Shown: positions 48,627 through 59,350 of the stretch, one piece after another
Position numbering within the stretch: the stretch's first letter is position 1
Layout of the letters: each line of letters starts with the position of its first letter
Source of the DNA: Prunus persica
Lineage: Eukaryota; Streptophyta; Magnoliopsida; Rosales; Rosaceae
Assembly (NCBI RefSeq): GCF_000346465.2
Contig: NC_034010.1
Location: 29,676,787-29,740,786 of the forward strand
Length of the DNA stretch: 64,000 nt
Direction of reading: 5' to 3'
Position numbers and translations under genes: made by a program
The notes under the pieces: generated by a model
The model's database searches: none
Seen by the model: only the letters and a program-made list of their open reading frames with translations
What the model was told of the DNA's origin: nothing

Positions 48627-50780
48627 TTACCTCAACCAGTACCTTTTGAGATCACCACTGGAAGTTGGAGATGTCTCACCATCTGTAAAACAAGAAGACA
48701 TACTAGCCCTATGCTCCAGTCGAACAGCATGGCCTCCGTTCATGTTGTTGTTATACCTTGGGCTTTTCAAGTTAGAATCTGAAGTGCCATTGTCAGGAAC
48801 TGGGAACGATAAGCGTTTTCTTGCAGACCCTGGCTTCTCTCTGTCATGCGTTGAATGCCTTTGCCTTGGTGCGCTCTGTGACCTAAGCCGAGCCTTGGCT
48901 GATGCTGTGGCAGCCATGTAGTTTGGCACTTCAGAACCACTCATCACTCCCACAAACCCATTGTTGAAATTAGTGGAGCCTAAGTTGAAGTTGGGTGTAT
49001 GTGGAGGCGTTGGATGGTTCCTCTGATCTCCTCTAACTCTAACACTGCAACGAGGACTAGCTGAGTTCACTTGAAGATTTCTTGGGATGGATGCAAATGG
49101 TGTGATTGGTGATTGGAGGGAGGGACTTGTCTGGCCTTGATGTAAAGCAGAGGCAACTGGATCATATGACTGAGGAGTCAGAGGCACTCTTTGTTGTTGT
49201 TGGTGGTAGTGCAGCTGGCTCTGAAAATTATATTGATGATCTGCTCTTTTGGAATTGGGGGTACTTGAATAAGAGTAAGGTCGAGAAGTGTCCATTTCAA
49301 CGGTTTTGATGGGGTCTCTTTGCTGATCACATGAAGCTCTGCCTGCAAAATTCTCACATTGCTTTCTTCTTGTCCACCCATCAAGCAAATTAAATTTCTC
49401 TTCTAGCTCCTCATGCTCATGACCAACATCTTGGTCACCACTGCCGGTTTTCCATTTCTTTTTTTATGAAACCATGCACAAAATAAAAGTTAGAAGTTAT
49501 GAGCTCTAATTGCAGAAGTTAAAGAATGTGCACAGATGTTACAGAAACTAAAAAGACAGAACATGTGGTAGATGATCAAGACCTGGTTAGAGAAGGCACA
49601 AGAAATGGTACTTCTTTCACGTTTCAAGGCAGCTTGTTTTGTTTTGTGTAGCATGGCCTGAATTTGCTCTAATGTCTTTGGGTGGACATCATCCCAATGG
49701 ATCAGATCATCTACGGTGCCGCTCTCTTCATCTTTTGACTGCATTAATACACAATCAAGTAAACAGAGATCACAGATGAAGCTTTTAACTCCTAAAAAAT
49801 AATAATGACTTAAACCATATTGGATAAATTAATTATATCTTACAATGGACTTCCTCCTGTCTGAGAAATGTGATCCCCATAAGCTATTGGGATCACTAAA
49901 GATTGAATCTGCGCTGCCTTCATATGAAAGCCTCTTTGTCCGTTGGTCAAGAACCCGAGCTTGCACTCGAACCAGAGCTTGCATGCATTTTAGAGTCATC
50001 TTTGTCCTCTTTCTAACATTGTGGCCTCTCACCAGTGCTTGAAGTTTCACCAGCCCCTTGAGCGCCCGAAGAGCTCTTCTCGCCTTAAACATTTACCAAA
50101 ATCCATCAATGGAGCTATTATGTTATATATACATGGCATTGGCTAGTTAAAATTTATCAATTACCAGATATCCTCTGAAGGCAGTCTGAATAACAATGGC
50201 AGCATAGTCTCTAACGAAAATGGAAGGCCTGCAATTAGACTTAGTTAAACGAACAGCTTCCACTGCTGCTTGCACTGTGGCAACTGCTGTCGTGGGCACG
50301 GCCATGGCAAGAGCATCAGAAGAAGCCTCATGTTGAGCTGCCATAGTTGCAGTTTGAGTGGCGGCTCTGGCATCAGCAGAGGTGGTAGGACTTAAGCTTC
50401 TTGCTTCACTGTGTTGTACATGTATAACTGTTTCCTGACTCACAGGCTTCCTAAAAATCCATCTGCGTTTTCCTCTCTTCTGCAAAAGCATACGCAAAAA
50501 CCGACTTTCAATAATTTGGTGAACAAGTACTTCATTTACAGATTTCAATTATTTTGGTGAACAAGGAACACAGAGCTAGCCATAGCGAAGTTAACAAACA
50601 AACATGCAGTAATAAATCTGTCTATACAAAGCCTTGTAGCAAAGTTTGTACCTTTTCTTCATGATCCTCTTGCTCGTGTAGTTCTTCTCTCCTTCTGGTG
50701 TTGCTTCTCTCAGTCTTGGTAGGAGACCTGAAAGCCCTTTTGACCGCAGTCAACCACCAGCCCCCTCCAATCTTCCCCAT
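48627..50780 (-). CDS. IQD: IQD-family calmodulin-binding scaffold protein, five exons
   Basis: IQ67-domain protein of about 556 residues. Exons on the minus strand are 50780-50652, 50479-50165, 50083-49844, 49738-49583 and 49457-48627. The N-terminus [20 protein letters not shown] is basic and family-typical. The IQ67 domain spans exons 2-3: [20 protein letters not shown], then [16 protein letters not shown], then [12 protein letters not shown], with the conserved intron inside the first IQ motif (GYL/ARR), a hallmark of IQD genes. The C-terminal DUF4005-like segment is [23 protein letters not shown] proteins bind calmodulin and associate with microtubules, membranes or the nucleus, shaping growth; the specific member (IQD17/18-like) is a guess. 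Confidence 0.94.
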
Positions 50781-51940
50781 GAAAATGTTGACTGGTAAAA
50801 ACTCAAAAACTACAATAATGGTAAAACCAACTGATCCTATTATATGAAGCGTGGGGATTTCTTTGGGATATAGGAGCTTCTTGTTTGAGTAGTTGGTATG
50901 TTTTGAATTAATGCTAAACAACATGCATTTAGGAGCAGCCTGGCAGGACTTTCACTGTATGTGTGAACATATAACGTTAACATTTGCAGTATATAATGCT
51001 AAAGGAAATGCTGTTTTCTTGTGGCATGGAGGATATTAATGGAGCACTGTGTCAGACTAAATACTCTCGAGAATGCTGAAAGCTGAGGCAAAGATGGGGA
51101 GGAGGGCTTAGCTTTTGCTTTTGCTTTATTTGTCCGTATTAAAAAAATATAAAAAAAGAAAGAGGGAGAGAGCTGCAAAAGAAAAGAGTAACATTAAAAG
51201 TTAGTATAGTAGTAAGATGTGATGAAATCATATAATCATAATCCCTGAGCAAAAGAGTTTCATTTGAGTCATTACTAAACACTAAAAGATGCAGTTTGAG
51301 ATGCATTTGAGTCATTACAAAGTTAGAAATAGTGCATTTCAGTACAACAGTCAAACTTTCTCGGATTCTCTGAATTCTCTGTTTCTTTCTTTCTTTCTTT
51401 CTGTGTGTTTAAAGGTAGGTGAATATTTGAAAGCAGTTGCTTCAGAAAAGTCCGCCATAAGCATTAACAAGGAGAAACAACAAAGAATGACCACTGACAT
51501 CTCACTTTGGTATGCCGTCTACCACACAAGAAAAACAAAAACAAAAACTGCCTCACTTCTTATGTGGGCCCCAAATTGTCCGCAGGTGGTGGTCAAATGA
51601 CTCAGAATGGCTCCTATTGCTTGCTAGCCCGTGAATGATTATGTTATGGTTAAACGGGGTTCTAATGTCAAATTAACTTTGGCAAACAAATAGCCCCTAC
51701 ATACAAAATAATTTCATAATCTTTTAGTTTTCATTTTCTCGGACTGAAGAGATAAAGGAGGAAAAAGACAGAGATGGATTTGGGGAGAAGATAATATCAA
51801 AACCTTGTACTGGATAAGAACACAACACAGCAGTATACAGGACAAGGGGTTGTCTGAAAATATCTTTAAAGCACAAGGGTCTAATTACAAAATCACATTT
51901 TCTATGGCATAACATGACAATATCAAGATGCATGTGATGA
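50781..51940. other. Intergenic stretch, divergent promoters of IQD and HSP genes
   Basis: AT-rich sequence with no coding support. A duplicated word GAGTCATTACT/A-AA occurs at 51267-51280 and 51309-51320, and a TTTC run lies at 51379-51400. Confidence 0.45.
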
Positions 51941-51949
51941 CATGGATCT

Positions 51950-52051
51950 TTCCGGAAAGCAGGAGAAAAATGTAAAATTTACAGGTGTCGTTGGGTCCAG
52001 AAGTTTCAGTCTCAAACGTTCAAGACCCTTCTTCAAGCTTCCTTTCCAGAA
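51950..52051 (+). promoter_or_regulatory. Heat-shock elements upstream of the plastid sHSP gene
   Basis: Inverted nGAAn/nTTCn pairs occur at 51950-51957 (TTCCGGAA), 52000-52007 (GAAGTTTC, preceded by TCCA so nearly a three-unit element) and 52044-52051 (TTCCAGAA). All three have the 2-bp spacing used by heat-shock factors and lie 170-270 bp before the start codon. They support heat induction of the gene. Confidence 0.75.
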
Positions 52052-52219
52052 TCCTATAAGTTAACCTATATATTGCATAATGGTCACTGCCTGGCTCACC
52101 AAGCAATCTCCAAGTTCTAATTGGCAAAAAGGAGGAGAAGCTCACTGTAGAGTGTAGAGCCACTTCGCAACCACTCTAATTCTTATATTTTCTTTCTGTA
52201 TTAGCTTTCAGCAATCACT

Positions 52220-53066
52220 ATGTCTTCAACTTTGGCTTTGTCATCTTCATCACCTCTGCTATCAACCAAAGCTAGGTCTTCAATCAAAACATATGTCACT
52301 GCGCCGTGCTCAGCCACCTTTCCTTCGCGGTTGCATAGGCTGCCCGTGGTGAGAGCTCAGGCTGGTGGAGATGGCAAGCTGGACGTGCAAGTCAATCAGG
52401 GCAACCAAGGAACTGAAGTCGAGAGGAGGCCAAGGAGGTTGGCTGTCGACATTTCACCTTTTGGTAAGTGTCACAATCTCTCATAAGTTGTTCTTAATTG
52501 AATTCTGACTTGTTTGAACAGAGGAAACAGAGGAAAATTAGACAGGAAGTTCTTAATGTTTATTTAGTGGTTTCTTTGTTTCTTTAAAAAGCACCATCAA
52601 ACTTGTTGGCTTAAAAATGAGTTTCAATTTGTTTGCAGGTTTATTGGATCCCATCTCCCCAGTGAGGACCATGCGCCAAATGCTGGACACAGTGGACAGG
52701 CTCCTGGAGGACACTGTGACATTGCCAGGCAGAAACAGAGCATCAGGGGAAGTACGTGCGCCTTGGGACATCAAAGATGATGAACATGAGATCAAAATGA
52801 GGTTTGACATGCCCGGCCTCTCCAAGGAGGATGTCAAGGTGGCTGTAGAAGATGATGTTCTTGTTATAAAGGGAGAGCACAAAAAGGAAGAAAGTGGTGA
52901 TGATTCATGGTCGAGCAGGAGCTTTAGCTCCTATAATACCCGCCTTCAGCTTCCTGATAATTGTGAGAAGGACAACATAAAGGCAGAGCTTAAGAATGGT
53001 GTTCTTTACATATCCATTCCCAAAACTAAAGTTGAACGCAAGGTCATTGATGTTGCTATCCAGTGA
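52220..53066 (+). CDS. HSP21: Small heat-shock protein, chloroplast type (HSP21-like), two exons
   Basis: A plastid HSP20 chaperone of 223 residues. Exon 1 52220-52463 gives a Ser/Thr-rich transit peptide ([18 protein letters not shown]) and the acidic spacer. Exon 2 52639-53066 gives the amphipathic segment [20 protein letters not shown] and the alpha-crystallin domain ([35 protein letters not shown] loop, [13 protein letters not shown]). The protein forms oligomers that protect photosystem II and nucleoid components under heat. Angiosperm HSP21 normally has a Met-rich amphipathic helix; here several of those Met positions are Val or Leu, see findings. Intron position and length are as usual for this family. 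Upstream heat-shock elements support the role. Confidence 0.94.
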
Positions 53067-53360
53067 AAGCAAGCCTTCTCTGTTTGTATTCTGCTCTAGG
53101 TTTTGTGGCTTTTTATTTTGTGTGTTGTTTTGGTCTCTTTCATTGTGCTTTCTTGTAATGTACAAAGTTGTTTCTAACAAAATATAAATAATAAACCCCA
53201 ATTATATATACATACATATATCTCAACCCCAATTAGTATCAGCTTCATCCCAAAATGCCTCTGCATTCAAGAACTTGATTGCCAGAGTGATGAAAATTTT
53301 GGCGCCCCAAAGCTTGTGCCAGTATTCGTCGAGGCCTCTATTAAAATAGGGTTAGGGATA

Positions 53361-54412
53361 GGGTTAATAACCTAAATGTTCCTCCAATTATTGCTCCAGT
53401 ATCATTTTGGTTCACTAACTAAAATTTTCATTTGAAACGTCTTTAAACTTTTTATTTTGTACCAAGATGATCTATTCATCAAAGTCTGTTTGTTATTATG
53501 TGAAAGTGAGGGATAAAATCGTATTTTTAAGTAAGTATTCTTTTTTAAAAAGGTTATTGATCCTAATGGTTATTCAACTATTGCTTTAATATTATTTTTG
53601 TCCACCAACTAAAATTTTCATTTGTCTTTTAACTTTTTTTTTTTTTTTGGTTGTATCAAGATGGTTCTATTGTTAAAATTTGTCAATTTTATTGTTAAAT
53701 TAAGAGGTAAAAATGTCTCTATGAATTAAAATAATATATAATTAAAAATTAAAGAAAATTATTATAAAACTTAAAGAATTTTAAAAAATTGAATCTCACC
53801 AGTCACATCTCCTAACAATTAATAATAAAAAATTATCTATTATTTAAATTAATTAAAATCACATAAATATAAAAATAAAATAACAAATTTTTTAAAAGAG
53901 TAAATAATAATTAAAAATTAAAGGAAACTATTATAGGAACTTGTATCTAATTTTAAAATTGAAAAATTGAATCTCACTACCAACCTAGCTTTTTTTTTTT
54001 TATAGACATGGACTTAAAAAGTAATAGTTTTTTTTCTCTATTGTTTAAATTAATTAAAAATTTTAAAAGAAGATAAATACAAAAATAAATAACAATAAAA
54101 TTGACGGATTTTGACGGTAGGACTATCTTGATATTAAAAAAAAAAAGGAAGAGCGTTTCAAATGAAAATTTTAGTTGGTAGACCAAAATGATACTAGAGC
54201 AATAATTGAGGGACCATTTCAGCCATTAACTCTTTTTTAAATAATATTTTACTTTTTCGTCCCTCAGTTTAACGGAATATTTGACAGACTTTAAAGGTAT
54301 GACCATCTTGATACCAAAAAAAGAGTTGAAGGATGGTTCAAATAAAAAATTTAATTCGTAGACCAAAATGATACTTGAGCAATAATTGAAGGACTATTTA
54401 GGTCATTAATCC
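53361..54412. mobile_element. Outer foldback element (nested pair)
   Basis: Left end GGGTTAATAACCTAAATG... (from 53361) and right end ...GGTCATTAATCC (to 54412) are inverted repeats that continue through CAATTATTGCTCCAGTATCA / TGATACTTGAGCAATAATTG and the ACTAAAATTTTCATTTG region, arms of about 90 bp. The centre is extremely AT-rich and non-coding. There is no clear target duplication. Confidence 0.65.
53552..54232. mobile_element. Inner foldback element of the same family
   Basis: A second inverted pair of the same terminal motif: left GGTTATTGATCCTAATGG...ACCAACTAAAATTTTCATTTG and right CAAATGAAAATTTTAGTTGG...ACCATTTCAGCCATTAACTC. It lies wholly inside the outer pair, so four copies of one terminal motif are arranged as two nested inverted pairs. 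Confidence 0.6.
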
Positions 54413-54887
54413 ATTAAAATAACACCCCTTTTGATTGCCTCAGCCCACATCGGTCAGCATGTAAAATGGAAAACAGTAAGCCAGAATATTAATCACACTT
54501 GAGAAGAGTCAAAAAGCATGATTTCATTGTCTTACCACCTAAGATTTCAACTTGAATTGTTTAAGAAAATGTGTAGAAAGTACGCACACACTTTTTATTA
54601 ATTAATTGTTAACCATACATTATATATAGATTTGTGTCTGCCGAGTGATTACCAAGTAAGAACCTACCTAACAACAACTGCACAAAAGATGATGATGAAA
54701 CAGGACTGGAAAAATATTAATGGCCACAGTACGTGTTTCGCAAGAAAGCATTAAACTGATAAAAACATGTTGATTCAATTCCATAATCTACAGTATATAA
54801 TTATAACATGCAGGGGGCATCTATGAGCCTCTCTTTCTTATCTGGCAAAGTAAGTTATGGTTATGAGCAAAACGCTGGAAAGTAACT

Positions 54888-55361
54888 CTACTCGCTTCCT
54901 TCAAGTTCAGGGATGGATTCAAGCTTCGGCTTCCAATTTGTTGAAGAATCATTAGACGAACATGATTTCTGTTCAAGCCCTGAAGTTGAAAGAACCTCCT
55001 GCACTGATATTTGCTTTGTCAATAGCTCTTGAAGCTGTTGCTTTGTTATGACGATCTTAATCCTTCTTGTAGCAGCCCGGTCCTTTTCTTTAACATCCAC
55101 AGATGAAATAATACCTGCACTGCTCGCATCACTTGCAACAGAACCCAGAAGAGGAATCATATAGTAAACCTTCCCAAGCTTCAGTTTGTAATTAGGAGAG
55201 AGAAGCTCTGAGGCTTGCTTTGATTCACTAATACCAGAGCCCGAAAAGTTCATCAACATGTCCTTAACAAGAGTTGGTGCCCTGAATTCTAAAACTTTCC
55301 CGTCTGTCTTCACAACCCTCAAAACTTTCTCCGGCTTGGAGAGAACAAAACAGTTGCCCAT
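54888..55361 (-). CDS. PADRE/DUF4228 domain protein
   Basis: An intronless 157-residue protein starting MGNCFVLSKPEKVLRVVKTD, which is the typical PADRE start: Gly2 and Cys4 may be acylated, then KVLEFRAPTLVKDMLMNFSG, then LSPNYKLKLGKVYYMIPL, and a variable Ser-rich tail with RIKIVITKQQLQELL. Family members respond to pathogen and abiotic stress but have no known enzymatic activity. A (GA)n run lies about 125 bp upstream, in the promoter or leader. Confidence 0.9.
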   Translation of the reverse strand: MGNCFVLSKPEKVLRVVKTDGKVLEFRAPTLVKDMLMNFSGSGISESKQASELLSPNYKLKLGKVYYMIPLLGSVASDASSAGIISSVDVKEKDRAATRRIKIVITKQQLQELLTKQISVQEVLSTSGLEQKSCSSNDSSTNWKPKLESIPELEGSE

Positions 55362-55479
55362 TTTTCCTCAGAACTAGAGACAAGCTATATATGTGTATAT
55401 AGTTATAGTTCTAGCTAGTTCTGGGATAATGGAGCCGATTGGGAGATGTGTGTAGCTCTGAAAAGGTGATCCTATAATT

Positions 55480-55483
<4 letters not shown>

Positions 55484-55535
<52 letters not shown>
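55484..55535. repeat. (GA)n microsatellite, about 25 units
   Basis: Uninterrupted run immediately upstream of the PADRE gene on its leader side (CT on the gene strand). CT-rich leaders and promoters recur in this window before several genes. Confidence 0.9.
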
Positions 55536-55538
<3 letters not shown>

Positions 55539-55619
55539 TGTAGTTATATTAACTATTGCTAATGCGAAGGAGCAAAGGTGACATGTATAGTGTGTGAGAA
55601 GGAGGAAAAGTGACATAAA

Positions 55620-57258
55620 ATAATGAAAGGCATAAGAAATGAGGGGTTTGTTTAGTGTGAAACGAAAGGAAGAGATAGAAAATTGTGTTTCTGTTGTTGA
55701 GAGAGTGAGAATTGGGAGGCAAATGAAGAGGGAATGAGAGATTTATAATTCCTGGTGGTCTTGGTTGGGGTAAAGTAAAGGAAAAGATAAATTAGTCGTC
55801 AACACGCATGCAGGGAGAGGTCGGTTAGTGGAGGGAGGCGCATTGGCATTGCTCACCCATGCCTTTCTGCTTTATTGATTTCTTTCTGATACTAGAAGCC
55901 TAATGTTACTGTCTAATAAAGTCACATAGAAAATCCTTAAATCTTCTGCTCTGCAACTACATGCCTATAAACTTTTTTATTTATTTAAATATTTTGACTG
56001 TACAAAGTGGCATAGCACTGTAGGCTGGACACTACTTTAGACTTTGTGAATGAGTTTGATATTGAGGAGGAGGTAATAGTATGGGCCAATGAAATCTTCT
56101 TCAACAGATTCAAAGAAAATTTTGGCTGAAATTTTGTAAACCTTATTTTGGAGGCTTGTAGTGTAGATGTGCATCATCCTTATGGCTTTGGTGATGTCAA
56201 AAGAAGCATCATAATTGTTTGTTTCAATTCTGGAACGAAGAGGGACAGCTTCAACTAGTTTTAGCCTTTTAATTAATTAGTTACTGGCAAAAGAGAGAAA
56301 AAACAATAATTAAATAAAGGAGGTTAGGTGGGACTTAACTGAACCCAAGAGAAACATCTCATTTTTGGGGTCTCCACTGAGGGAAGGTCATTATCACATA
56401 GGAGAGAAAGAAAGATGGAAAAAGAAGTGAAATCAGAGACAAAGATCCCCTGCTGACACAAAAGCACACCTCTAATGATTAGTTTATTGAAGATGGCTTT
56501 TTTTGGTAATTAGTTTATTGAAGATGTTGGCTTACAATAAAATAGGTCATTTGAATGAGTAGATCCAAAGCACACCTAACCCAGCAAGCTGGCCCCTAGA
56601 TTTGGCCTTCTCTCAGTGGTCCATTTTAAACTAGTTGATGTAGTCTCTCTGGCTCTGCTAGATTTAACTGAACTCTTTGAGATGATAAGATAGAGGGCTC
56701 TTGGAAGTGAAAGCAAAGCTAGCTAGGCTGCAGTGCAGATACCCTTTTGTTGCTGATGGAGGTAAGGGGTAATTGATCCGATCCCATGAACAACAACTTA
56801 CAACTTACAACTTAGAAGTTAGAGAAGGAGACAAATGGAACCATTTAATTCTTTCTATCTGCAGCAGCATGGTGTGTTGTCTAGTCAAAGTGGGGACATA
56901 AAAAAACTGGTATTAGTTTTATGCGTGCAGAGAAGAGATCGAAGAAAGATGGCGTGGACCCCATATGTTTATGGAAAGTGGTCACCTTCTCTCCAATTCC
57001 ATTCTTCTTTTCTTGCTTGCAATTTGCACAGCTGAGGCTTCCCTCTACTCTCTATGTTCTTTTTATATGTCCCTTCACTTTTGTCTTGGTTGGTTTCAAT
57101 TTCAAACAAGTTCAATGAATCCAAGCCAACAGTCACAGACTCACAGCATGAGGAGGGCTAAGACTTTGCTTCTTCTTGTTTGACGTTTAAAGAGAAACAC
57201 CAGAGACAGACAGATAGAGACGTTTTGCCCCTTTCTTTTGGTTGTTGGAGAAATAACA
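55620..57258. other. Intergenic stretch, no supportable gene
   Basis: AT-rich with short open frames only. It is the left flank of the composite element that begins at 57259. Confidence 0.5.
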
Positions 57259-57723
57259 GTATAGCCGAGAGCGGCAATACTCTTCAAATATATCCGAATA
57301 TTTTAAACATATAGCCATGCGGCTATACTCTTCAAATATATATATATGAATATTTTAATAGTATAGCCGAGCGGCTATACTCTTTAATATATTAGAATAT
57401 TTTAAAAGTATCGTTGTGCGGCTATACACGTTAAAAATTGAATATAAAAAAACGCATAGCCGCTCAGATATACTCGTTAAAATTAAATTCAAAACGGTAT
57501 AGCCGCGCGGCTATACGCTCTAGAATATAAATAAATAAAAATTAGTATAGCCAATAGGCTATACTCGTAAAAAATAAAAAAAAGTTAAAAATAGTATAGC
57601 CGTTCGGCTATACGCTTGAAAAAAAAATTAATAAATAAAAAAAATATAGTATAGCCAGCGGCGATACTCCTAAAAAATTAAATATAAAAAAAAAATAGAT
57701 ACAGTATAGCCGATCGGCTATAC
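57259..57723. repeat. Array of ten GTATAGCCG-NN-CGGCTATAC palindromes
   Basis: Units start at 57259, 57309, 57361, 57408, 57454, 57497, 57545, 57594, 57649 and 57704, spaced 43-55 bp. Each is a near-perfect inverted repeat with a variable central dinucleotide (AG, CG, TT, AT and others). Units 3, 6, 8 and 10 are perfect. The spacers are poor in G and C, full of AAAAATTAAATATAAA-like sequence, and diverge more than the palindromes, so the palindromes look constrained or recently copied. Confidence 0.88.
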
Positions 57724-57751
57724 CGGTTAAAAATTAAATATAATAAGGGTG

Positions 57752-58471
57752 TAGAGGTCTCAAGTATCAGTGGGAGCTGCCTTCAGGGTAGGCCAGTCCA
57801 CAGTTTCTCAGGTGACTTGGAGATTCATTGAAGCATTGGAAGAACGTGCCAAGCACCATCTCAAGTGGCCTGATTCCCACAGAACGGAAGAAATAAAGTC
57901 CAAACTTGAAGAAGCCTTTGGATTGCCCAGTTGTTGTGGAGCCATAGATGGTACACACATCATTATGACCCTTCCTACCGTTCAAACATCAGACGATTGG
58001 TGTGACCTGGAGGACAACTACAGCATGCTCTTGCTGCAGGGAATTGTTGACCATGAGATGAGGTTTCTTGACATTGTAACTGGTTGGCCTGGGGGCATGA
58101 CGCTGTCTAGACTTTTTAAGTTTTCAAGGTTTTTAAAGCTCTGTGAAGGTGGACAGCGTTTGAATGAAAATGTTAGAACTTTATCTGGAGGAGTAGAGAT
58201 TAGAGAATGCTTAGTTGGTGAGGTTGGCTATATCCTCTGCTTCCCTGGCTCATAACACCTTATGAAAGCAATGGCCTCCCAGCTTCCATTTCCGATGTCG
58301 TGCATGGGGCTGCAAGGTCACTTGCAGTAACGGCATTCTCGCAGTTAAAAGGGCATTTGGAGAATCCTTAACAAGGTCATGTGGAGACCCGATAAGCGGA
58401 AACTTCCGAGCATCATCTTGGTATGTTGTTTACTTCACAATATAAGAATTGACAGTGGTGATATATTACAA
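57752..58471 (+). pseudogene. Broken ALP1-like / PIF-Harbinger nuclease fragment
   Basis: Begins at SQVSVGAAFRVGQSTVSQVT and runs through EEAFGLPSCCGAIDGTHI (first catalytic Asp) and VDHEMRFLDIVTGWPGG (second Asp). A 2-bp insertion near 58223 shifts frame (GGCTAT-AT-CCTCTG), and a 1-bp insertion near 58354 in the AAAAGGGC stretch returns to the original frame, after which VMWRPDKRKLPSIILVCCLL continues. The third acidic residue region is damaged. Both the N-terminal DNA-binding part and the C-terminus are absent. It resembles the domesticated ALP1-like family of plants more than an active transposase, so it may be a captured host gene piece rather than the element's own enzyme. Confidence 0.85.
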
Positions 58472-58473
58472 CT

Positions 58474-58765
58474 TAGTGATGGCCTCGTCAGCTTCTTCCA
58501 GCTGCCCCTTCACGTTTTCAAATTCAATACCTTCCCCCTTTTTGCTCTTTTCAGTAATCTCCACCTTCCTCTTCAGGTCTTCCACGGTTATTTGAAGGTT
58601 TCTCAACTTTTGTACATCAGAATCAAGTCTTTCTAGAATCCTTCTCTTGTTGCCTTCTTGACGGGGCTCTGTAAATCTCTTAGAGATCTCTAATTTGTCC
58701 ACGCCCAATTCCTTCTCAACCAATGATTCTGAAGAGGAATATTTATTCTTGTGTTCCTTTAAAAG
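58474..58765 (-). pseudogene. Fragment of a NET1-type (KIP1-like) actin-binding protein gene
   Basis: On the minus strand, one open frame reads KYSSSESLVEKELGVDKLEI, then RFTEPRQEGNKRRILERLDS, then LRNLQITVEDLKRKVEITEK, then FENVKGQLEEADEAITKL. This coiled-coil region is characteristic of the C-terminal half of NETWORKED 1 proteins. Nothing of the NAB actin-binding domain is present, and the frame stops at the junction with the nuclease fragment. The fragment is intact over about 95 codons, suggesting recent capture, but it lacks a start codon. Confidence 0.82.
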
Positions 58766-58871
58766 ACTTTCTGGCTAGAAGACCATACACGATGGCATTG
58801 AAGCAAAGAACATAATTGCATTAATTCATGGGTGCGTGTCTAGTTTATGAGATGTGGCGTCTGCAAGCAAT

Positions 58872-59125
58872 TGGCTATACGAGCTTTATAAGTGCTGTTA
58901 ATATACACTCCTTCAAAGAGATGACAGATAAACGAAAATCAGTGGGGAGGGAAAAAAAAAAAACGATGCCAGTATAGCCGCGCGTCTATACCATCTAAAT
59001 ATATTATATTTAAAGACTACAGCCGTGCGGCTATACTATTTAAATATTATACCCATTCGGCTATACTATTTATTTTACAAAAAAAAAGAAAAAAAAAGGC
59101 CACAAATGGCTATACGAGCTTTATA
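58872..59125. repeat. 19-bp direct repeat bracketing the second palindrome cluster
   Basis: TGGCTATACGAGCTTTATA occurs identically at 58872-58890 and 59107-59125, with three palindromes (58972-58991, 59017-59036, 59047-59066) between. The word itself contains GGCTATAC, the right half of the palindrome. Confidence 0.85.
58972..59066. repeat. Second palindrome cluster, three units
   Basis: GTATAGCCGCGCGTCTATAC (58972), CTACAGCCGTGCGGCTATAC (59017) and TTATACCCATTCGGCTATAC (59047). The right half-sites are conserved while the left halves are decayed. Confidence 0.85.
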
Positions 59126-59224
59126 TTTCCCTCCCTGCCTTGCTCGCTTCACCAAATCACTTCCCATCAAAGTCTTCAAGTTCAAGGCCAAAAAAGAGGT
59201 GGGCAATTCCTCATTTGAGCTCTC

Positions 59225-59350
59225 ATGAAGTCTCCCAAGAAATCAAAGAAAAGCAAGAAAGATAGGAAAATTGAAGAAAAACTTAAGCTTGGTTCCAGTC
59301 GAGCCTAAAGCCCCAGACTCTGGCTGGCGGGATAGTTTCTTCAACCCAAG
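59225..59350 (+). pseudogene. Exon-like segment of unknown origin with a splice donor
   Basis: Reads KSPKKSKKSKKDRKIEEKLK, then after a one-base frame change LVPVEPKAPDSGWRDSFFNP, and ends at AAG|GTTTTT like an exon. The two halves in different frames suggest a decayed coding exon. I do not recognise the gene; it may be the first exon of the DUF1336 copy or a fourth captured fragment. Confidence 0.4.

Noticed and set aside
51721..51933. 69-codon minus-strand open frame before the heat-shock gene
   Set aside because: No domain, and located in the promoter region; treated as non-coding.
57259..57723. CRISPR-like look of regularly spaced palindromes
   Set aside because: Eukaryotic nuclear context, imperfect repeats and AT-rich related spacers; no cas genes. 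Treated as part of a mobile element instead.
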